Source: Paraburkholderia atlantica (lineage in GTDB: Bacteria; Pseudomonadota; Gammaproteobacteria; Burkholderiales; Burkholderiaceae). Taken from it: a stretch of DNA of 64,000 nt. Shown one piece after another: positions 1 to 7,664 of this stretch (position 1 is its first letter; each line of letters opens with the position of its first letter). Both the position numbers and the translations under genes were made by a program. The stretch spans positions 1 to 64,000 of the forward strand of contig NZ_WHNQ01000024.1 of the NCBI RefSeq assembly GCF_009362785.1. Reading direction: 5' to 3'. The notes beneath the pieces were generated by a model. That model worked only from the letters and a program-made list of their open reading frames with translations, made no database searches and was not told the origin of the DNA.

Positions 1-1
1 A

Positions 2-1237
2 GCGAAGGACATGGACGGCACCGTGGTGAACGTGGCGGGCGCGGCGGGTAACCGCACGGTGACGGGCGTGGCGAATGGCGCAGTGAACGCATCGAGCGTG
101 GATGCGATCAACGGCAGCCAGCTGTACGGCGCGGCATCGAGCACGGCCGAGGCACTGGGCGGCGGTTCGACCGTGAACGCAGACGGTACGCTCAGCGCAC
201 CGAGCTACAGCGTAGGCGGCACGACGGTGCATAGCGTGGGCGATGCCGTCACGAACATCGACGGTCGCACCACGCAGAACACGGAGGACATCACGAAGCT
301 GCAGACCCAGGTGGGCGATGTCGGCACGCAATTGTCCGGCGCAGTGCAGTACGACCGTAAAGCTGACGGCTCGGTGAACCTCGGTGCCGTGACGCTGGGT
401 GGAGGCCAGAGCACGGGTCCGGTGATCCTGACCAACGTTGCCAACGGCGCGAGCCAGTACGACGCGGTGAACTTCGGCCAGTTGTCGGCGTTGCAGGACC
501 AGGTGACGGATCTTAACGGGCAGGTCTGGACTCTGGGCAGCCAGCTGTCCAACGGCCAGCCGGGCAGCTCGAATTCTGATGCGTCGAATGGTCCGTCTTC
601 GGGCGGCGGCAACGACGCGGTGGTCAACGCAGCAGCGCCCGGTATCGGTGCGGCCAGCACGGTGGCTGGAGCGGGCGCGGCAGCCTCGGGCGACAACGCG
701 ACGGCAGTCGGCGCCAACGCAGCGGCAAGCGGCGTCAACTCGACGGCGATCGGCACGGGCTCGCAGGCCGCCAATGCGAACTCGGTGGCGTTGGGCCAGG
801 GTTCGGTGACGGATCGCGACAACTCGGTGTCGGTGGGTTCGGCCACTCAGCAGCGTCAGATCACCAACGTTGCAGCGGGTACGGCGGACACGGATGCGGT
901 GAATGTCGGTCAGATGAACAGCTCGGTTGCGCAGGGCGTGCAGCAGGCCAACAACTACACCGATCAGCGTATCAACGCCACCAACCAGGCAATCAACGAC
1001 GTCGCGAAGAACGCTTATGCAGGCATCGCAGCGGCAATGGCAATGCCGAACATGACGCCGTCGGGTCCGGGCAAAACAATCGTCGCGGCGGGAGGCGCGA
1101 CTTATAAGGGTGGTAGCGCGGCAGCAGTAGGCGCCACGTATCGCTCGAGGAACAACAAGTGGCTCGTCAACGCTGCGATGTCGGTCACTTCAACTGGCGA
1201 TGCAGGTGTACGTGCGCAGGTTGGCTACGAGTTCTGA
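2..1237 (+). CDS. trimeric autotransporter adhesin (YadA-like), C-terminal part
   Basis: Partial gene: the frame is open to the left edge, so the N-terminus and signal peptide lie outside the window. Counting from the Met at position 11, residues about 1-215 are stalk and neck segments with the recurring pattern NGSQLYG, DAVNFGQL. Residues about 220-280 are head-type repeats with alternating AxGxNA / TAIGTGS / SVALGQGS motifs that form the YadA left-handed beta-roll. A neck (DAVNVGQM), a short coiled-coil stalk and the membrane anchor (last ~75 residues, ending GYEF with the terminal Phe recognised by BamA) follow. The family forms outer-membrane trimers that bind host matrix or other cells. 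Composition is Gly/Ala/Ser/Asn-rich, as usual for the family. An intrinsic terminator follows 60 bp downstream. Family assignment is secure; the ligand cannot be read from this fragment. Confidence 0.93.
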   Translation, partial: AKDMDGTVVNVAGAAGNRTVTGVANGAVNASSVDAINGSQLYGAASSTAEALGGGSTVNADGTLSAPSYSVGGTTVHSVGDAVTNIDGRTTQNTEDITKLQTQVGDVGTQLSGAVQYDRKADGSVNLGAVTLGGGQSTGPVILTNVANGASQYDAVNFGQLSALQDQVTDLNGQVWTLGSQLSNGQPGSSNSDASNGPSSGGGNDAVVNAAAPGIGAASTVAGAGAAASGDNATAVGANAAASGVNSTAIGTGSQAANANSVALGQGSVTDRDNSVSVGSATQQRQITNVAAGTADTDAVNVGQMNSSVAQGVQQANNYTDQRINATNQAINDVAKNAYAGIAAAMAMPNMTPSGPGKTIVAAGGATYKGGSAAAVGATYRSRNNKWLVNAAMSVTSTGDAGVRAQVGYEF

Positions 1238-1299
1238 TAGCCGTGTAACGCAAAAAGCAGGAGACCTGTCAGTCGAATAGTTGTTGAGCGAGTGTGTTG

Positions 1300-1337
1300 A
1301 AGGAGTCTTGCCGTTCCCGGCAAGACTCCTTTTTTGT
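1300..1337 (+). terminator. intrinsic terminator of the adhesin gene
   Basis: A perfect 14-bp stem (AAGGAGTCTTGCCG, loop TTCC) is followed directly by a T-run on the plus strand. It lies between the convergent adhesin and livF genes. Confidence 0.9.
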
Positions 1338-1413
1338 TTGGTGCGCCCATCATGGGCGCATTCCTGCGGTGCAAGTTCCGCCATCAGCTGGTCAGCGCTC
1401 GAAAAATCCCGCA

Positions 1414-2139
1414 TCAGCCCACTCCGAGCCACTCCCGCATCACATCGTCACGCGACAAAAACGACGCAAGCGCGCCGTCGAACACGATCTCGCCATGCCC
1501 CATCACCGCGACCCGGCTCGCGATGTCCTGCGCGATCACGAGTCGCTGCTCGATCAACAGGATCGCGATACCCCGTTCGCGCAACGCGCGCAGACAATCC
1601 GCGACCTGTAGCATCACGAGACTCGCGAGCCCTTCGCCGGGCTCGTCGATCAGCAGCAGATCGGGGTCGCCGAGCAGCGCCCGCGCGAGCGCGAGCATCT
1701 GTTGCTCGCCGCCCGACAGCGCGCCGGCGCGCGTGCGCTTGCGCTCGGCCAGCACGGGGAATAACGCGTAGGCATCGTCGAGCGTGAAACGCGGCGCGCG
1801 GCCGCGCGCACGCGACGCGGCACCCGGCGCGATGCCGAGCAGCAGGTTTTCATGGACGCTCAGCGCGGCGAACACATCGCGATGCTCGGCCACATAGCCG
1901 AGCCCGAGCCGCGCGATCTCGAACGTGCGCAGCCCGGCGAGCGAGCGTCCCGCGAAACGCAGTTCGCCCTCGCAGCGCACGAGGCCCATGATCGCGCGTG
2001 CGAGCGTCGAGCGGCCCGAGCCGTTGCGGCCGACCAGCGCGACCACTTCGCCGGGCGCGATGCTCAGCGTGGCGCCGTGCAGCGCCTGGCTCGCGCCGTA
2101 CCATGCGTTCAGGCCGCGGATGTCCAGCAGCGCGCTCAT
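1414..2139 (-). CDS. livF: branched-chain amino acid-type ABC transporter ATPase LivF, with variant Walker A
   Basis: 241 residues, the LivF-type nucleotide-binding subunit of an HAAT importer. The signature LSGGEQQ (about 141-147) and Walker B LLLIDEPGEG (about 160-170) are intact, and the switch position has Gln (LLIEQ) as in other LivF proteins. The P-loop reads GRNGSGRST: the invariant Lys is Arg43, encoded CGC, which is three substitutions from AAG and so not a simple read error. Its start overlaps livG by 4 bp, so the two are translationally coupled. It is the last gene of an operon adh - thioesterase - livHMGF. Family known; substrate unknown. The Arg suggests weakened ATP binding or hydrolysis at one composite site, which is an inference. 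Confidence 0.9.
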   Translation of the reverse strand: MSALLDIRGLNAWYGASQALHGATLSIAPGEVVALVGRNGSGRSTLARAIMGLVRCEGELRFAGRSLAGLRTFEIARLGLGYVAEHRDVFAALSVHENLLLGIAPGAASRARGRAPRFTLDDAYALFPVLAERKRTRAGALSGGEQQMLALARALLGDPDLLLIDEPGEGLASLVMLQVADCLRALRERGIAILLIEQRLVIAQDIASRVAVMGHGEIVFDGALASFLSRDDVMREWLGVG

Positions 2140-2936
2140 CGGCCTGCTCCGCGGTCCGGGGCGTCAGCCGAGCGCGCGTCTGAGCCGGCATCGAAGCGCT
2201 CACCCAGATACGCGGCCCGCACCACCGCGTCCGCCCGAATCGCGGCCGGCGACCCGCTCGCGATGATGCGCCCCTGCACCAGCACCGAAATCCGATCGGC
2301 GATCGCGAACACCGCGTCCATGTCGTGCTCGACCATCAGCAGCGTGCGGCCCGCCGTGGTATCGCGGATCAGCTCGATCGCGCGCGCCGCCTCGGCGCGG
2401 TTCATGCCTGCGGTCGGCTCGTCGAGCAGCAGCGTGTGCGCGCCGCCCGCGAGCGCGATGCCGAGGTCGAGCGCGCGCTGCTCCGCGTAGCTGAGCGTGC
2501 CGGCCGCGACGTCGCGGCGCGGGCCGAGGCCAACCGCGTCGAGCACGTCGGCGGCGTGCGCATCGACCGCGGCGGTGCCGGTCAGACGCTGCCACCAGCG
2601 CGTGCGATCGCGCTCGGCAAGCTGCGCCGCGCAGCGCAGGTTGTCGAACACGGACAGCCGCGCGAACACGCTGGTGCTCTGGAAGCTGCGCGCGAGGCCG
2701 CGGCGCGCGATCGCGGCCGGCGCGAGCCGCGTGATGTCCGCGCCGAACAGATGGATACGCCCCGCGCTCGGCCGCGCGCCGCCGCCGATCAGGTTGAACA
2801 GCGTCGATTTGCCCGCGCCGTTCGGGCCGATCAGCGCGTGGCGCTCGCCGGGCTCGATCGCGAGATCGACGCCGCGCAGGATCGCCGTCGCGCCGAAACG
2901 CTTTTCGATGCCGTAGAGCGCGAGTGCGGGGATCAT
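2136..2936 (-). CDS. livG: branched-chain amino acid-type ABC transporter ATPase LivG
   Basis: 266 residues starting MIPALALYG; this ATG overlaps the livM stop as ATGA, which decides the start over an upstream in-frame extension. Walker A GPNGAGKST (about 37-45) is canonical, unlike its partner LivF. The signature is LSYAEQR, with Ala where LivG proteins usually have Gly. Walker B LLLDEPTAGM and the switch VEHDMD are intact. LivG pairs with LivF to energise the LivH/LivM permease. The C-terminus carries an extra Asp/Ala/Arg-rich tail of about 20 residues. With a degenerate LivF this may be the main catalytic ATPase of an asymmetric pair. Confidence 0.9.
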   Translation of the reverse strand: MIPALALYGIEKRFGATAILRGVDLAIEPGERHALIGPNGAGKSTLFNLIGGGARPSAGRIHLFGADITRLAPAAIARRGLARSFQSTSVFARLSVFDNLRCAAQLAERDRTRWWQRLTGTAAVDAHAADVLDAVGLGPRRDVAAGTLSYAEQRALDLGIALAGGAHTLLLDEPTAGMNRAEAARAIELIRDTTAGRTLLMVEHDMDAVFAIADRISVLVQGRIIASGSPAAIRADAVVRAAYLGERFDAGSDARSADAPDRGAGR

Positions 2937-4249
2937 CGTGCGGCTCCGGAGGATCTTGCCGCGCGTGCGTGCGCGGTGACGCGTGCATGCGCGCGCAGCG
3001 CATGGCGTGTGGACAATGCAGCCAGGGCGGCGAGCGCAACAAGTGCCAGCGCTAGAGGAAGCGGCGACAGCGCCGGTGCAACGGGGACATCGGCACTCGC
3101 ACCGGCGCCGAACCATGCGCTAAACGCCGCGCCTTCGTCCGCACCGAACTGCGCCGCATAGGCCCACTGCACCGCGATCACGATGGCAGCGAGCCACAGC
3201 AGCCCCGCCGCCGCGCTCCACAGATACGCGGCCCGGCAACCACGCCAGCCATAGGCCGCAATCCGCGCCACCTGCCGCGACGTAAAGCCAGCAAGCCCAT
3301 CCGGCGCGGCCATCACGACGACGACAAAGAACAACCCGAGATAGAACAGCCACGCCCGCGTGACACTCGCGACCACCACGCTGAAAAACGTGATCACGAT
3401 CGCCCCCGCGACCGGCCCGAAGAAAGCGGCCGTGCCCCCGATCACGGTCGCGATCAGCACCGCGCCCGAACGCATCATGCCGACGCCCTCGGTCGACACG
3501 AGTTCGATATTGATCAACCCGAGCGTCCCCGCGATACCCGCAAAAAACGCCGACAGCACGACCACGCCATAGCGAACCCGGCGCGGATAGCAGCCGATCG
3601 CCGCCGCGCGCGCCGGGTTGTCGCGCACCGCGTTCGCGAGCCGCATGAACGGCGTGCGCGACAGCGCAAACATCGCGATGCTCGCGACGACGCACCACAA
3701 TGCGATCAGCGCATAAGCCTCGCGCGCCGGACCGAAGCTCCAGCCGCCGGGCAGCGGCCCGCTCGCGCGATCGATCGCGACGCCCGCCTCGCCGCCGAAC
3801 CAGCCCGGCAGCGTCCATGCAGCCGCGACGAGGAGCTCGCCGAGACCGAGTGTGATCATCGCGAACGCGGTGCCGGCACGGCGCGTCGCGATAAAGCCGA
3901 ACAGCACGCCACACAGCGCGCCGCCGAGGCCGCCGACCACCGGCAGCAGCACGAGCGGCACGCCGCCTGCGTTGAACACGCGCGCGGCGATCAGCGCGCC
4001 GAGCCCCGCAAACGCGGCATGTCCGAACGACAGCAGCCCGGTCTCACCTAGCAGCAGGTTGTACGACAGCGCGAACACGATCATCGTCGCGCTTTGCGCG
4101 AGATAGGCGAGCAGCCAGCTGTGCGGCCAGATGAAAGGCGGCACGGCCAGGAAGATGACGAGCGCGAGCCACGGCGCGAGCGCGCGGCCGGGGCTGCAAG
4201 GCCGCACCCCGCTGTCCATCGCATCTGACGACCCGCTCCGCTTACGCAT
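2933..4249 (-). CDS. livM: branched-chain amino acid-type ABC permease LivM with C-terminal extension
   Basis: About 438 residues. The start ATG (MRKRSG) overlaps the end of livH by 8 bp; a GTG 9 bp upstream is an alternative. The body (about 25-325) is the LivM fold, with multiple hydrophobic helices, a LLLGETGLLSFGHAAF motif and the conserved late-loop region of inner-membrane HAAT permeases. Family members usually end near 320-360 residues. Here about 100 more residues follow, with two further hydrophobic segments (YLWSAAAGLLWLAAIVIAV and LPLALALVALAALAAL) separated by an acidic/Ala loop. The stop overlaps the livG start (ATGA). It pairs with LivH in the membrane. The extension's role is unknown. 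Confidence 0.88.
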   Translation of the reverse strand: MRKRSGSSDAMDSGVRPCSPGRALAPWLALVIFLAVPPFIWPHSWLLAYLAQSATMIVFALSYNLLLGETGLLSFGHAAFAGLGALIAARVFNAGGVPLVLLPVVGGLGGALCGVLFGFIATRRAGTAFAMITLGLGELLVAAAWTLPGWFGGEAGVAIDRASGPLPGGWSFGPAREAYALIALWCVVASIAMFALSRTPFMRLANAVRDNPARAAAIGCYPRRVRYGVVVLSAFFAGIAGTLGLINIELVSTEGVGMMRSGAVLIATVIGGTAAFFGPVAGAIVITFFSVVVASVTRAWLFYLGLFFVVVVMAAPDGLAGFTSRQVARIAAYGWRGCRAAYLWSAAAGLLWLAAIVIAVQWAYAAQFGADEGAAFSAWFGAGASADVPVAPALSPLPLALALVALAALAALSTRHALRAHARVTAHARAARSSGAAR

Positions 4250-5180
4250 GATCGTCACGCCGTCCGAACAGCCCGCGCGGCCTCATCGCCAGCACCGCGA
4301 CGAGCAGCAGGTACGGCAGCAGCGGCGCGACTTGCGCGAGCGTCAGCGCGTCCCATTCGGGCGGCAGCACCGCGCCGGCGAGCGACATCGCGTCGCCCAA
4401 CGACAGATCGCTCGCGACCGCCAGCGTCTGCACGCACCCCACCAGCAGCGACGCGACCAGCGCCCCGCTCAGCGACCCGAGCCCGCCGATCACGACCACG
4501 ACGAACACGATCGAGCCGAGCGACTCCGCCATCGCCGGCTCGATCACGAACAGCGGCGCGCCGATCACGCCGGCCAGCGCGGCGAGCGCGGTGCCGGCCG
4601 CGAACACGCCGGTGAACACGCGCGGCACGTTGTGGCCGAGCGCTTCGACGGCCTGCGCATGCGTGAGCGCGGCGCGCACGATCAAACCTGTCTTCGACAC
4701 GCGCAGCATCGCGACGAGCGCCGCGAGCATCGCGAGCGACACCGCCATCATGAACGCGCGATAGCGCGTGAACACCGCGCCGTACAGCGAGAACAGCGGT
4801 CCGTCGAGCACGGCCGGAATCGTCGCCGACAGCGGACTGAGCCCCCAGCCGAGCTTGACCAGTTCGCCGAGCAGATACGCGGCGCCGAACGTCAGCAGCA
4901 GCTCGGGCAGATGACCGTGCCCGCGCACGCGCCGCAGCAGCCAGCGCTCGAGCGCCGCGCCGAGCAGACCGACGACGAGCGGCGCGACTATCAGCGCGCT
5001 CCAGAAACCGGCGCGCGCCGCCACCGAAAAGCCGACGTACGCGCCGAGCATGTAGAAGCTCGCATGCGCGAAGTTGAGCACGCCGAGCATGCTGAAGATC
5101 AGCGTCAGCCCGGCCGACAGCATGAACAGCAACAGCCCGTAGCTCAGGCCGTTGAGCAGAGTGATGATGAACGACTGCAC
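4242..5180 (-). CDS. livH: branched-chain amino acid-type ABC permease LivH
   Basis: 312 residues starting MQSFIITLLNGLSYG, a typical LivH N-terminus, with about eight hydrophobic helices. GLTLIFSMLGVLNFAHASFYMLG (about 22-45) matches the conserved first-helices motif of the family. It forms the permease heterodimer with LivM. The gene begins 4 bp after the stop of the thioesterase gene and overlaps livM, so all belong to one transcript. No periplasmic substrate-binding protein gene (livK type) is adjacent, so the solute receptor must be encoded elsewhere and the transported compound cannot be inferred safely from this gene. Confidence 0.9.
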   Translation of the reverse strand: MQSFIITLLNGLSYGLLLFMLSAGLTLIFSMLGVLNFAHASFYMLGAYVGFSVAARAGFWSALIVAPLVVGLLGAALERWLLRRVRGHGHLPELLLTFGAAYLLGELVKLGWGLSPLSATIPAVLDGPLFSLYGAVFTRYRAFMMAVSLAMLAALVAMLRVSKTGLIVRAALTHAQAVEALGHNVPRVFTGVFAAGTALAALAGVIGAPLFVIEPAMAESLGSIVFVVVVIGGLGSLSGALVASLLVGCVQTLAVASDLSLGDAMSLAGAVLPPEWDALTLAQVAPLLPYLLLVAVLAMRPRGLFGRRDDHA

Positions 5181-5184
5181 GCGT

Positions 5185-5634
5185 CTAGTCCGCCGGTCCG
5201 GTGACGCACAAAGGTTCGAGTGCCGCGCGCAGTTCGGCGGGCAGGTTCACCGGACGGCGCGTTGCGCGATCCACGTAGACGTGCACGAAATGCCCCTGCG
5301 CGGCGGGCGCGGCGGCGTCGTCGCGGAACAGCCCCACCTCGTAGCGCACGCTCGACGTGCCGAGCCGCGCGACTCGCAAGCCCGCGTCGATACGATCGGG
5401 AAACACGAGCGGCGCGAAGTAGTTGCACTGCGTCTCGACGACGAGCCCGATCGTCGCGCCGTGCTCGAAATCGAGCACGCCCGCGCGGATCAGATACTCG
5501 TTCACGACGGTGTCGAAATAGCTGTAGTAGACGACGTTGTTCACGTGGCCGTAGACGTCGTTGTCCATCCAGCGCGTGGTGATCGACAGGAAATGCGGAT
5601 ACGCGGCGCGGCCGGCGGGGGCGGGTTTGTTCAT
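5185..5634 (-). CDS. acyl-CoA thioesterase, hotdog fold (4HBT/YbgC-like)
   Basis: 149 residues with the 4-hydroxybenzoyl-CoA thioesterase signature at residues about 21-43 (RWMDNDVYGHVNN followed by VYYSYFDT). The Asp of DVYGHVNN is the expected catalytic or polarising acid. A single hotdog domain fills the protein; no signal peptide, so cytoplasmic. It sits 40 bp downstream of the alcohol dehydrogenase and 4 bp upstream of livH, inside the operon. Hydrolysis of a short or aromatic acyl-CoA is the family activity; the real substrate is unknown. Co-transcription with an ADH and an ABC importer suggests catabolism or export of an organic acid or alcohol, which is inference only. Confidence 0.88.
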   Translation of the reverse strand: MNKPAPAGRAAYPHFLSITTRWMDNDVYGHVNNVVYYSYFDTVVNEYLIRAGVLDFEHGATIGLVVETQCNYFAPLVFPDRIDAGLRVARLGTSSVRYEVGLFRDDAAAPAAQGHFVHVYVDRATRRPVNLPAELRAALEPLCVTGPAD

Positions 5635-5674
5635 CGGAGGTGGCGGTTGGTGGATGCGAGGATGCGGGGCTGCC

Positions 5675-6823
5675 TCACAGCGACTCGGTCAGCATGCGGC
5701 GATAGTCGTCGGCGCTCGCCTCGCGCGGATTCGTGCGGTGGCAATGATCGAGCAGCGCGCCCTGCACGACCTTGTCGAACATGCTTTCGTCGACGCCCAT
5801 CTGCCTGAGGCCGGTCGGCAGGCCGAGCCGCGCGGTCATGTCGAACAGCGCCTGTGCGAGATCCGCATGCTCGGGCACCCCCATCACGCGACGCATGCGC
5901 GCATAGCGACGCTCGGCCACCACGCTCGGCGCGCGCTCGTTGAAGCGCAGCACCGCGGGCAGCACGACCGCGTTCAGCGTACCGTGATGCAGCGACGTGC
6001 GGCCGTTCACCTTCAGGCCGCCCAGTGGATGCGACAGCGAATGCACACAGCCGAGGCCCTTCTGGAACGCCATCGCGCCCTGCATCGACGCGCTCATCAT
6101 GTTCAGTCGCGCCTCGCGATCGCTGCCGTCCGCGCACGCGCGCTCGATGCTGTGCCACGCGCGTTCGAGACCATCGAGCGCGATGCCGTCGGCGGGCGGA
6201 TTGAAGGCCGGCGCGAGGAAGGTCTCGATGCAATGCGCGATCGCGTCCATACCGGTCGCGGCGGTCAGCCCCGGCGGCAGGCCGAGCGTGAGACCAGGGT
6301 CGCACAGCGCCGATTTCGGCAGCAGACTCCACGAATGAAAACCGAGCTTGCGGCCGTCGTTCAGAATCACGATCGCGCCGCGCGCGACTTCGCTGCCGGT
6401 GCCGGCCGTGGTCGGAATCGCGATCAGCGGCGCGACGGCGTCGGTGATCTTCGCGCTGCCGCCTTCGATCGTCGCGTACTGCGTGAGCGGCCCCGGATGC
6501 GTGGCCGCGATCGCGACGCCCTTCGCAAGATCGATCGACGAGCCGCCGCCCACCGCGATCAGCCCGTCGCAGCCTTCGTCGCGATACAACCGAGCCGCCG
6601 CGAGCACCTTTTCCTCGGTCGGATTCGACGGCGTGTCGTCGAACAGCGGCACGTCGCCGAGCTTCAGCGCGTCGAGTGCCTGCCGCACGATGCCGGCCGC
6701 GACGACGCCCTTGTCGCTGATCACCAGGGGCCGCTCGATGCCGATGCGCGCGCACTCGGACGACAGTTGCGACAGTGCGTCGTAGCCCAGATGAATATGG
6801 GTCAGGTAGTAGATGTAGGCCAT
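5675..6823 (-). CDS. iron-containing (group III) alcohol dehydrogenase
   Basis: 382 residues from MAYIYYLTHIH. This ATG has AGGGAGAAG 6-8 nt upstream, preferred over an in-frame ATG 30 bp earlier. The nucleotide-binding GGGSSID motif lies at about 87-93. The metal-site motifs follow: Asp in TGMDAIAHCIE, His in SLSHPLGG and His in LHHGTLN. This is the Fe-ADH family (NAD(P)-dependent oxidation of alcohols, or reduction of aldehydes or maleylacetate). It is the first gene of the operon that continues with the thioesterase and livHMGF. The upstream 187 bp contain an unusual CA-rich tract. Family secure, substrate not. Confidence 0.92.
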   Translation of the reverse strand: MAYIYYLTHIHLGYDALSQLSSECARIGIERPLVISDKGVVAAGIVRQALDALKLGDVPLFDDTPSNPTEEKVLAAARLYRDEGCDGLIAVGGGSSIDLAKGVAIAATHPGPLTQYATIEGGSAKITDAVAPLIAIPTTAGTGSEVARGAIVILNDGRKLGFHSWSLLPKSALCDPGLTLGLPPGLTAATGMDAIAHCIETFLAPAFNPPADGIALDGLERAWHSIERACADGSDREARLNMMSASMQGAMAFQKGLGCVHSLSHPLGGLKVNGRTSLHHGTLNAVVLPAVLRFNERAPSVVAERRYARMRRVMGVPEHADLAQALFDMTARLGLPTGLRQMGVDESMFDKVVQGALLDHCHRTNPREASADDYRRMLTESL

Positions 6824-7009
6824 GCCGTTGCTTCTCCCTGAGCGTGCGCTCATTGACCGCTGATTGACGTGGATGATCGGTTCGGTAATGCGTCGATGGC
6901 TGTGCTGTGTCGGGTAGTGTCTCGTGTGCTGTGGGCTGTCTCTATGTTGGCTGCGTTGTCCGCGTTGTCTGTGTGCTGGCTAATGTTGCGGTTCGATGGC
7001 TGGAGCGCT

Positions 7010-7540
7010 TCACAGCCCCGGCCGCTCGACGAATTCGAACGGCAAATTGCGCCGCCGCATCCATTCGCCGAGCGCTTGCCCCGTGCCCGCGCGCCACGGC
7101 CGCAGCTTCGCGGGCTCGACGAGCTGGTATTCCAGCAGTTCCGGCGACAGCGCGATCGTCCCATGCGCCTTCACGTGATACGCGATGATCAGCTCGTTCT
7201 TGCGGATGAATTCGTACACGCCGATCAGCTCGACCGACTCCGCGTGCAGTGACGTCTCCTCCATCACTTCGCGCGCGATGCCCTGCTCCGGCGTCTCGCC
7301 GTTTTCGAGGAAGCCGGTGATCAGCGCGAACCGGCCCTCGGGCCACGCGGCATTGCGCGCAAGCAGAATCTTGCCCTCGTACTCGACGATCGCGGCGACG
7401 ACCGGCAGCGGATTATTCCAGTGCACGTAGCCGCACTCGGTGTCGGGACAGATCTGACGGACGCGGCCACCGTCGTGCTCGGGGTCGGTGCGTTCGGTGA
7501 GAGGCTTCGCGCAGCGGGGACAGAATCGATACTCGGTCAT
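7010..7540 (-). CDS. Nudix hydrolase with N-terminal zinc ribbon
   Basis: 176 residues. Residues 1-40 form a zinc ribbon (CPRCAKPL and CPDTECGY, four Cys). The Nudix domain follows with a box at about 76-98 in the form G-x5-E-x7-REVMEETSL, where the usual Gly of the EExG part is Ser. Layout resembles NudC-type NADH/NAD-capped RNA pyrophosphatases, but the protein is shorter and lacks the long N-terminal domain. It is better called a NUDIX hydrolase with a zinc ribbon, probably acting on nucleotide diphosphate derivatives. Gene stands alone, 124 bp from the threonine aldolase stop on the same strand. Confidence 0.9.
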   Translation of the reverse strand: MTEYRFCPRCAKPLTERTDPEHDGGRVRQICPDTECGYVHWNNPLPVVAAIVEYEGKILLARNAAWPEGRFALITGFLENGETPEQGIAREVMEETSLHAESVELIGVYEFIRKNELIIAYHVKAHGTIALSPELLEYQLVEPAKLRPWRAGTGQALGEWMRRRNLPFEFVERPGL

Positions 7541-7664
7541 GGCGGGGGACGTCTCTTTGTTTCGTGTTTTTTGGCGGGTCGTAGTGGAGTGACTTTGTGT
7601 GTGCCGAGTGGTGCGTCGAGGCGCCGTTTGTTACCCGGGTTCCGGCAGCTTCACGCGTCTTCGA

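Noticed and set aside
205..846. 213-codon minus-strand frame inside the adhesin gene
   Set aside because: Repetitive GC-rich shadow of the adhesin codons; no ribosome site or family.
4131..5204. 357-codon plus-strand frame opposite livH
   Set aside because: Arg/Gln/His-rich antisense shadow of a clear permease gene.
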